This document shows positions 56,843 through 64,000 of a stretch of DNA of 64,000 nucleotides, piece after piece; positions within the stretch are counted from its first letter, which is position 1, and each line of letters opens with the position of its first letter. The stretch comes from Candidatus Kuenenia stuttgartensis (GTDB taxonomy: Bacteria; Gemmatimonadota; Gemmatimonadetes; Gemmatimonadales; Gemmatimonadaceae), in NCBI GenBank assembly GCA_943330235.2, contig CALQGY020000002.1, positions 1 through 64,000 of the forward strand, in the 5' to 3' direction. The translations under genes were made by a program, and so were the position numbers. Below the pieces are notes generated by a model, which worked only from the letters and a program-made list of their open reading frames with translations, was not told the DNA's origin and ran no database searches.

Positions 56843-57835
56843 ATGATTCGACGGAACCTGTTGACGGTACTTGGTGCGATCAGCGTGGGCCTCGCGGCCG
56901 CGGGAGCAATGCCCGTGGCGGCCGGCGCGCAGGGCGCGGCGGGCGCCGCCTCGCGACCGGACAGCGTGCCACGCGAGTATCGCCCGCCCGCCAAGATGTG
57001 CCGCGTCTGGATTGACGGCGTGCCGCCCGCGCAGCAGCCGGCGCCGACGGATTGTCCCACGGCCGTCCAGAAGAAGCCGGCCAACGGCCGAGTGATTTAC
57101 GGCGAGGAGACCGGGCGCGGCATGGACAAGCTACCGGTGAAGGGCTTCACGAAACCCGGCACGGAGAAACGTCCGCCGCTCATTCCACCGGACCTGCCGA
57201 CGGTCGATCCGCGCTTCGCTCGCGCTGAACACGAGAGTAAGCGCATCACGGACGCACAACTGTATGGCGAACAGCCGGCAACCGTGCCGGCTTCGTCGTA
57301 TCCGGGAGCGCCGCCGTCCATGCAGGGCCCCATGGGATCCTTCGGGGGCTACGTCACGCCGGGTGGCGTGGTGGTACCGCAAGGCGCCGGGACCGACCCG
57401 CGCTACTTCAACGCCAATCCGTCGGTGCGTCCGCCGGGCACCGGCTCATCCGCCTGCCTCGATCGGGACGGCGATGGCTGGTGCGATGATTCGCGCTATG
57501 GCCCTCCGGTCTGTCTGGACAAGGACAAGGACGGCCGCTGCGATGACCTGCCCGGGTTTGCCTCACAGGCGTACCCGCAGGTGCTGCCGCAGATGCGCGC
57601 GGTTCTCGACGTCATTCAGGGGCGCCCGAACAGTGAAGTCATGACGTGGCTGGGCACCAACGAGTTCACCGTCCGCGTTCCCGATCAGGGGCGAGGCGGG
57701 CTGCCATGGCGCGCACTGTTTCTTGACCAGAACAGCGAACTCTTGCAGGTCTGGACCGACACCAACCGCGATGGGCGCGCGGACCGTGTCGAAGTGTTCA
57801 AGGGCGGACAACGCGTGAAGCTCATCGCGCGGTAG
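56843..57835 (+). CDS. Secreted hypothetical protein with Asp-rich Ca-binding-like repeats
   Basis: SD ggaggga before ATG 56843; signal peptide; CLDRDGDGWCDDSRYGPPVCLDKDKDGRCDD. Confidence 0.7.
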   Translation: MIRRNLLTVLGAISVGLAAAGAMPVAAGAQGAAGAASRPDSVPREYRPPAKMCRVWIDGVPPAQQPAPTDCPTAVQKKPANGRVIYGEETGRGMDKLPVKGFTKPGTEKRPPLIPPDLPTVDPRFARAEHESKRITDAQLYGEQPATVPASSYPGAPPSMQGPMGSFGGYVTPGGVVVPQGAGTDPRYFNANPSVRPPGTGSSACLDRDGDGWCDDSRYGPPVCLDKDKDGRCDDLPGFASQAYPQVLPQMRAVLDVIQGRPNSEVMTWLGTNEFTVRVPDQGRGGLPWRALFLDQNSELLQVWTDTNRDGRADRVEVFKGGQRVKLIAR

Positions 57836-57870
57836 GGCGCGTACGAAGGGTCGTGTAGTAGCTTTAGCAC

Positions 57871-60642
57871 GTGCGCATAACTCATGATCGGTATCTCCCG
57901 CCGGATCGCGACGCTTTCGTCGCGGCCAAACCGCCTACGGGCCGAGTCATTGTCATCGCGCCGACGCGCGCGGCGTGTGAAACGATTGAGCTGGCCGTAG
58001 GCCTGCATCTCGACACGTTTCTCGAACGCACGCGCGGCGCCGAGGTGCGTGCGCTCGCCGAGAGCGGACAGGGCTTTGGCATCGTAGCGGGCACGGGAAC
58101 GGGCAAGACGCTCGCCATCCGCCCCATCGCGGAAACGATTCTTCAGACCACCACGCTGCGCGTCGGCGTCGTCAATCGCGAGCGCGAAGCCACGCCGGAG
58201 ACGCCCACGTGGAATGTGGTCATCGTCACCACCGGTATCGCGCGACGCTGGTTTCAGGACGGCGACATCCAAGCGCACGACACCCTGGTCGTCGACGAGA
58301 TTCACCAGACCAGTGCCGAGTTGGAGCTGTGTCTGGCGTTGGGGAAGCGCGTGGGGTGCCGCTTTATCTGGCTGTCGGCGACGGTCGACCCGACGTTCTA
58401 CGCGCGCTATCTCGAAAGCGCGGACGTGCTGCAGGTGTCGGCGTTTGACGCGTCGAAGGCCGCCAAGGTTGAGGTCATGCGTCGGTCGCCGCTGGAATTC
58501 CTCGACGACAAGTTTTTGCAGAAGCTTGCGCGCTCCGAGCGCGGCGTGGCGATGTTCCTCCCCACGCGTGCGGCCGTTGAAGAGGCCGCGGAGTGGGTGC
58601 GCACCCGCTATCCGCGCATCGCGGCGGCGCACTATCACGGCGGCGAACCGATTCGCGTCATCCGACCGTTTCTCGAGGGCACCGTCGAGAAGCCGTTCTT
58701 CCTCGCCATGACGGCGGCTGGTCAGAGCGCGCTCAACGTGCCGGGGCTCGACACGGTCATCATCGACGACACGCGCTTCACCAACCGCATCGATCGCGGA
58801 CGCAACGTACTCACGCGCGTGCACCTTGGCGCGAACGAAATTCTGCAGATGGCCGGGCGTGTGCACGGGCGCGTGGAACACGGGCGCGTGTTCATCCTGA
58901 GCGATCGGGATATCCGGTTTGAGGCGCTGCGTCCCACCGCGCCGGAGTTCCAGTTGGCGGGCGACTCCGAACGCGTGGCGCTCACGTGTGCCGATCTCGG
59001 CGTGCAGGCCGATGCGCTGGATCTGCCCGTGCCGTTGGATCGTGGTGCGTATCGCAAGGCGATGACGCTGCTGGAATCGCGCGGTCTCATCGAGAACGGC
59101 GTGCTGACACCCTACGGCCGCGCCGTCGAAGCGTTGCCGGTGGAGCGCGAGTGGGGAGAGCTGATCGTCAACGGCGACGACGAGCTGTTGCCGGCGCTGG
59201 CCGTGATGAGTGGCATCGATTCGTTGCATCGGATGACGCGCGAGGGGCGCGACCTCGAGGGGCTCGCGCTCCGCGGGAGCGATCATCTCACGGCGTACAA
59301 CCTGTATGCCGAAGGCTTTCGCGCCGCGGGCTACGTTGGTGATGTGTACGGGCTCCCGCGACATCTGTTCGACCCCGAGCGGATTCCGCAGTGGGCGGAG
59401 CAGCGCGGAGTGCTGGTGAAGTCGCTCGAAGATGCGGCGCTCGCCATGGCGAGTGTGTATCGCAGCGTCGGCATGCCCATTCCGGTGACGCTGCCGATTG
59501 CGCGCGAGAGCATGCTCCGGCGCTTTGCCGATCTGGTTGCGCAGTACATGCCGTTCGATCTGGTCATTGAAGAGCGCACGGTTGACGGTCATGAAGCGCG
59601 CGTCTCGAAGACGAGTGTGTGTGGCAGCTGGGGCGCGGTGGCTGGTTCGTTGCGCTACTTCGCCGATCGCTTTGGTGTGCCGCGGGCGTCCATCGAAGGC
59701 ACGCAGCTGTCGATGGATTTGATCAACAAGTACGCCGAGCGTCATCCGCCCGAGCTGGTGCTCGATGCCGAGCGGAAACACGCTCCGGTGCTGCTATCGC
59801 GTCGTGTGACGTACCACGGGTTTGAGCTCTCCGCGGAGCGCGAACCGTTACCGACATTTCCGCCGGCCCTCGCGCCGGCCGCGCGCCATTTGCTGGCCGA
59901 GTCGGCCGCGCGTGGCGAGCTGCGCCATCCGGCGATCCGTCGCAATCAGCCGAACGTGGATGAAATTCGCACCGTGTGGCGGAAGCTGGGTGGGACCACC
60001 ACGCGACTGGGTCAGGCGGAGCTGACGGCGTGGTATGAGGCGCAGCTGTCCGATGCCTGGACCTACGACGACGTGCGCGCGTTGCCACTCAAGCTTGACC
60101 GACGCGAGTTCATCACCGATGAACAGATCGCGGCCGCGCGGGTCATTCCGGATGCGGCGGCGGTGCGTGATCGCACGGTGGAGTTGGAGTACGACATCGA
60201 GGAGCGCGACGGTGTGCAGACGGCCGTGGTGCGCTACTGCTTGCCGGAGAAGCTCGCGCGCACCGTCATTGCCGAAGAGCTGCCCGTCCTCGATCGTCCG
60301 ATACGCTTTAAAGTCATGCGCGGTCAACGCGGCGCGGTGCGCGCGGACGATCTGGACACCTTGCAGCAGCGGCTCGACGATCCCTACACGGACGAAGAGC
60401 GGTCGCGGGAGCAGCAGGCCCGTGAGGAGCGCTCCCGGGGCGATCGCGGGGCCCCCAGTCGGTCGGGTGGTTCACCGCAGGGGCGCTCACCGCAGGGGCG
60501 CTCACCGCAGGGGGGACGTCGCAACGGTCCCGGCGGATTTCGTGGCGGTGGCGGCGGCCGGAGCGGTGGGTCTGGCGGTGGGTCAGGCGGTGGACGCGGG
60601 GGCGGGGGCGGGAAGCACCGTGGGGGCGGGAAGCGACGTTAG
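57871..60642 (+). CDS. Large DExH (DEIH) helicase-like protein with RGG/Gly-rich tail
   Basis: GIVAGTGTGKTLAIRPI, LVVDEIHQ, WLSATVDP, QMAGRVHGR; C-terminal SPQGR repeats and RGGGG. Confidence 0.85.
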   Translation: MRITHDRYLPPDRDAFVAAKPPTGRVIVIAPTRAACETIELAVGLHLDTFLERTRGAEVRALAESGQGFGIVAGTGTGKTLAIRPIAETILQTTTLRVGVVNREREATPETPTWNVVIVTTGIARRWFQDGDIQAHDTLVVDEIHQTSAELELCLALGKRVGCRFIWLSATVDPTFYARYLESADVLQVSAFDASKAAKVEVMRRSPLEFLDDKFLQKLARSERGVAMFLPTRAAVEEAAEWVRTRYPRIAAAHYHGGEPIRVIRPFLEGTVEKPFFLAMTAAGQSALNVPGLDTVIIDDTRFTNRIDRGRNVLTRVHLGANEILQMAGRVHGRVEHGRVFILSDRDIRFEALRPTAPEFQLAGDSERVALTCADLGVQADALDLPVPLDRGAYRKAMTLLESRGLIENGVLTPYGRAVEALPVEREWGELIVNGDDELLPALAVMSGIDSLHRMTREGRDLEGLALRGSDHLTAYNLYAEGFRAAGYVGDVYGLPRHLFDPERIPQWAEQRGVLVKSLEDAALAMASVYRSVGMPIPVTLPIARESMLRRFADLVAQYMPFDLVIEERTVDGHEARVSKTSVCGSWGAVAGSLRYFADRFGVPRASIEGTQLSMDLINKYAERHPPELVLDAERKHAPVLLSRRVTYHGFELSAEREPLPTFPPALAPAARHLLAESAARGELRHPAIRRNQPNVDEIRTVWRKLGGTTTRLGQAELTAWYEAQLSDAWTYDDVRALPLKLDRREFITDEQIAAARVIPDAAAVRDRTVELEYDIEERDGVQTAVVRYCLPEKLARTVIAEELPVLDRPIRFKVMRGQRGAVRADDLDTLQQRLDDPYTDEERSREQQAREERSRGDRGAPSRSGGSPQGRSPQGRSPQGGRRNGPGGFRGGGGGRSGGSGGGSGGGRGGGGGKHRGGGKRR
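60472..60516. repeat. 15-bp tandem repeat x3 (tcaccgcaggggcgc)
   Basis: Encodes SPQGR SPQGR SPQGG in the helicase tail. Confidence 0.93.
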
Positions 60643-62885
60643 GGTTTCGGGAGGTCCAGTCGATGCGCCGCCAGAAACTCCTCAATGCGGTTGGCGGGCA
60701 TCGGCGTGCTGTACAAAAACCCCTGGCTGCTGTCGCAGTCGATGGAGCGCAGGAATTGCTCTTGCTCGGGCTCTTCCACACCTTCAGCGACGACTTCGAC
60801 TTCCAGCGACCGGGCGAGCGACACGATGGTACGAACCAACGCGGCGTCTCGTTCCCCCGAGTCGATGCGACGGATGAATGACCGATCGATCTTGAGCTCA
60901 TCCACCGGGAAATGCTGGAGATAGGATAGCGACGAGTAGCCCGTCCCGAAATCGTCGATGGCCAGACGCAGTCCGAGCGCCTTCAGCGATTCCAGCTTTT
61001 GGCGCGCGGAATCCGGCTCGCGCATGACATCGCTCTCGGTGATCTCGAGAACGAGTCGGCGCGGGTCGAGCCCTGATTCGCTGAGGGCCGTCCGCACATC
61101 GTCGGCGAGTTCGTCGCTGTCGAGCTGCTTGGCGGCCAGATTCACGCTGACGGTAAGCGGATCGCCGTCCGCACGCCGCCATCGCACGGCGGTGTTGCAC
61201 GCTTCGCGCAGGACCCAGCGTCCGAGTTCGACGATCATGCCCGTCTCTTCGGCGATGGGGATGAAGGCGAGCGGGCTGATGACGCCTCGGCGTGGATGCC
61301 GCCAGCGGACAAGCGCTTCGAACCCTCGCACACGGCCCGAATCGAGGCGGATGATCGGATGGTATTCGAGAAAGAATTCCCGACGCGCGAGGGCGAGTCG
61401 CAGATCGCTCTGTAACTCAAGCCATTCGACCGCCTGTTGGTGCATGGCGGGATTGAAGACGCGAGCGCACGCCTTCCCGGAGGCCTTCGCGGCATACATG
61501 GCGGTGTCGGCGTTGCGGAGCACCGTTTCCGCATCGCCGTCGTCGGTGGCCGTCGCGATCCCGAGACTGAGTCCGACAGAGACCTCGCGCCCACCCACGC
61601 GCATCGGTCGGCCCAATTCGGTGAGGAGTCGGTTGGCGAGCACTTCCGGCGCGTCGCCGTCTTCAACGGATTCAATCACCACGGCGAATTCATCGCCGCC
61701 GAGACGCGCGACGGTTTCGCCCACGCGCACGGTGCGGGAAATCCGACGCGCGACGACCTGCAGCAGTTCGTCCCCGATGGCGTGTCCGAGCGAGTCGTTG
61801 ACCCGCTTGAACCCGTCGAGATCGAGCAGGATCACGGCCACGTGCTGATGACCGCGCCGACTCCGTTCGAGCGCATGATGCAGACGATCGCGAAAGAGGA
61901 CGCGATTGGCGAGGCCGGTCAGCTCATCGTGAAACGCCTGCTTGACGAGCTGCGACTCCATGCGCTTGCGCTCGGAGATGTCCTGGATGATGCCCAGCAG
62001 GCGCGGCTCTTGGCCGTCGTTGACGACAGAGACCGTCAGCTGGCCCCAGACGATATGCCCGTCCTTGTGCTGGTAGCGCCGTTCCAGCGTAAGGCGTTCG
62101 CGCATCCCGGCCCGCAGCTCGCGCACCATCTCACGACCGGCCTCGAGATCTTCGTTCGGCGAGAGCGAGGCGGCGGAAATGCCGACCAGCTCGTGCGGTT
62201 CGTAGCCCAGCAGCTCCTTGCAGGCATAGTTGGCCTCGAGGATGATGCCATCGAAGTTCAGCACCTGCATCGCCACGCCGGCGTAATCGAAAAAGGTGCG
62301 AAACCGCGCGTCGCTGGTGTGCTGCGCGCGCTCTGATGCGCGCTGCGCCGTGACATCGCGCACGTGGATGAGCACCGCCTCCTGTCCATCGATGTCGCGC
62401 GTCTGGAGGACGATATGCGTGTCGAGCCGCTCGCGGGCGCGCGTGAACATCGTGCGATCCTGTCCGGTCGTCGCATCATCCGGCGCGTGGTGCAGGTCCA
62501 ACAGCGCGGACAGTTCGCAGGGGGCCTCCGCGCTCAGGCAGAGGACATCGACGGTCTGGCCGACGACCGCGTCGGATGCATGGCCGAGGAGCTGCTGGGC
62601 GGCACGATTCCACGCGAGAATGCGGCGGCTGGCGCGTGCGACGGCGAACATGGCGAGGGGGCTCTCGTCGAACAGCACGCGAAAGCGGCGCTCGCTGTAC
62701 TCGAGGCGTTCGTAGCGCCCCTGCAGTTCGCGCGACAGTTCGGTCATCGCGGCCGCGCTAAGCTCCCGCTCGCGATCGACGTCGTGCAGCAGTGCGCTTA
62801 CCGAGAGCACGACCGGCACCAGCGCCGGTGGCGGTGCGTCGTCGGCGAAGTGTCGGCGGAGCTGGCGGACGACGTACGGGTGCAC
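60639..62885 (-). CDS. PAS-GGDEF-EAL cyclic-di-GMP signalling protein
   Basis: Multiple PAS; ARLGGDEFAVVIES; FEALVRWRHP; IDDFGTGYSSLSYL. Confidence 0.95.
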   Translation of the reverse strand: MHPYVVRQLRRHFADDAPPPALVPVVLSVSALLHDVDRERELSAAAMTELSRELQGRYERLEYSERRFRVLFDESPLAMFAVARASRRILAWNRAAQQLLGHASDAVVGQTVDVLCLSAEAPCELSALLDLHHAPDDATTGQDRTMFTRARERLDTHIVLQTRDIDGQEAVLIHVRDVTAQRASERAQHTSDARFRTFFDYAGVAMQVLNFDGIILEANYACKELLGYEPHELVGISAASLSPNEDLEAGREMVRELRAGMRERLTLERRYQHKDGHIVWGQLTVSVVNDGQEPRLLGIIQDISERKRMESQLVKQAFHDELTGLANRVLFRDRLHHALERSRRGHQHVAVILLDLDGFKRVNDSLGHAIGDELLQVVARRISRTVRVGETVARLGGDEFAVVIESVEDGDAPEVLANRLLTELGRPMRVGGREVSVGLSLGIATATDDGDAETVLRNADTAMYAAKASGKACARVFNPAMHQQAVEWLELQSDLRLALARREFFLEYHPIIRLDSGRVRGFEALVRWRHPRRGVISPLAFIPIAEETGMIVELGRWVLREACNTAVRWRRADGDPLTVSVNLAAKQLDSDELADDVRTALSESGLDPRRLVLEITESDVMREPDSARQKLESLKALGLRLAIDDFGTGYSSLSYLQHFPVDELKIDRSFIRRIDSGERDAALVRTIVSLARSLEVEVVAEGVEEPEQEQFLRSIDCDSSQGFLYSTPMPANRIEEFLAAHRLDLPKP

Positions 62886-62887
62886 GC

Positions 62888-63994
62888 TCAGCGCTCACCG
62901 ATGGTGGTGACCGTCATGGTCTGATTGTGCAGGACGGCCTGCGCAAAGTCGCGACCGTCGCTGGGGGGCGCGATCTCCCCGTTGCTGTAGAACCCGATGA
63001 CGGGCACCGTGCGATCGCCGAAGACAATCTCCTCGAGCTCTTCCTCGACGCGACTGCGCATGACGGCACGGCGACCGATGCAGGAGACGCAGATGGTGAG
63101 GCCGGGGGCGACGGCGGCCGAGTCGGCGGCGAGGCGCGCGGCGGCGATGCGTGCGGCGCTCGCGGCACCGTCGATCAGCTTGTCGGTGCTGGTGCGCATG
63201 AGGCGCACGATGCTGCCTTGCGGGATGTCCCCCGCGAAACGCAGCGAGCCCACGGCGTCGTCAACCGCCAGAATGGTGCGGACGGACACGGGGCCACCGT
63301 CGCGCTGCCAGACAGCGAGCGGAAAGAGCAGCGCAATGCCGGGCAGCTCGCGCGCGAATTCCCCGAGATATCGCTTGTACACGTCGAGCGCGTTCTCGCC
63401 GTCCAGCTCAAACACGTTGGAGAGCTCACTGCGGGAGACGATCCGCTCCGGTCCGAAGGCTTCCCATCCGCCGACCGACCCGGTGGCGGTGACCAGTGCG
63501 TCGCCGGCCAAGCCGATGGCGACAATCTGCCCCGACTGCGGCGGCGCATTGAGCCCGACGACGGTGCGCGTGAGGGCGAGTCCATCGGACGCCAAGCCGC
63601 CGCTGACTTTCACGGTGGTCGGGAGCGTCTCGTTGAGCGCTGTGAGGAACTTGGTGGCGTTCATGGCCACGCCCTCGGCGAAGACGAGGACATGATTGAG
63701 CGCGGGGACGTCTGCGAGCGCCCGCCCAATGTCGGCGCCGAGGCTGGCGCAATGTCCGAGATCCGCCCCGTCACGGACGATCGGGTGTACGGATGTGGAG
63801 CTGAACTGCACGGCGGTCACGATGACGCTGGCATCATCCACCACGCCATCCATAATCTGTCCGCCGCCGGAGCAGTAGACGCGTGCCGCCGCGGGCCAGA
63901 CGTGGGCCACGTGGTCAAACCAGGCGGCATCGGGGGCGTCGACGGGGCCGAACATGAGGACGAGCTGCGTGCTGGTGTCCGGCTGCTCGGGCAA
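62888..63994 (-). CDS. FIST-domain sensor protein (5' end possibly beyond the window)
   Basis: KVSGGLASDGLALTRTVVGLN...GWEAFGPERIVSRSELSNVFELDGENALDVYKRYLG...GFYSNGEIAP. The track start is a TTG 6 nt from the window end. Confidence 0.88.
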   Translation of the reverse strand: MPEQPDTSTQLVLMFGPVDAPDAAWFDHVAHVWPAAARVYCSGGGQIMDGVVDDASVIVTAVQFSSTSVHPIVRDGADLGHCASLGADIGRALADVPALNHVLVFAEGVAMNATKFLTALNETLPTTVKVSGGLASDGLALTRTVVGLNAPPQSGQIVAIGLAGDALVTATGSVGGWEAFGPERIVSRSELSNVFELDGENALDVYKRYLGEFARELPGIALLFPLAVWQRDGGPVSVRTILAVDDAVGSLRFAGDIPQGSIVRLMRTSTDKLIDGAASAARIAAARLAADSAAVAPGLTICVSCIGRRAVMRSRVEEELEEIVFGDRTVPVIGFYSNGEIAPPSDGRDFAQAVLHNQTMTVTTIGER

Positions 63995-64000
63995 GGGAGT

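Noticed and set aside
57685-59781. 698-aa minus-strand ORF opposite the DEIH helicase
   Set aside because: Antisense open frame typical of high-GC codon bias; His/Arg/Gln-rich, no recognisable domain; the + strand helicase has clear motifs
1-64000. tRNA, rRNA, CRISPR, prophage or defence island
   Set aside because: No cloverleaf-like or rRNA sequence, no regularly spaced repeats and no phage or defence protein motifs were seen by reading; a tRNAscan/Infernal run would settle the RNA question

Overview
This is a high-GC bacterial chromosomal window, densely coded and mostly housekeeping. Its style suggests a Gemmatimonadota-like genome (inference from protein style, not tested). I see no rRNA, tRNA, CRISPR array, transposase or phage module. 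Main blocks in order: (1) a minus-strand, overlap-coupled run fur - SCO - PCu(A)C - small cupredoxin-like - bioF - bioA - bioD - bioB (bioB cut by the window edge); (2) PAP2, DUF1289, CopC/CopD, zinc-independent L31 and a ZIP transporter; (3) conserved hypotheticals, including an RMD1/YagE-like protein and an HNH protein; (4) cyanophycinase + cyanophycin synthetase + a second CphA-like Mur ligase that lacks the ATP-grasp domain; (5) an SLBB export protein and a CapD/PglF-type sugar dehydratase, flanked by two inverted 'carboxypeptidase-regulatory + TonB-plug, no barrel' paralogues; (6) a fused E1 alpha/beta 2-oxoacid dehydrogenase, HIT, transglutaminase-like, zinc metallopeptidase, creatininase, NadE, PBP1A-like and Lon; (7) two tandem Ser/Thr kinases sharing a coiled-coil tail; (8) DEAD-box helicase, PFK, a large DEIH helicase, and a PAS-GGDEF-EAL protein coupled to a FIST-domain protein. 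The strongest candidate for something under-described is the CphB-CphA-(ATP-grasp-less CphA-like) cluster. Next are the tandem kinases, the copper/biotin operon, and several inverted repeats that span stop codons. Start codons were refined by eye and are approximate. Nothing was checked against databases.
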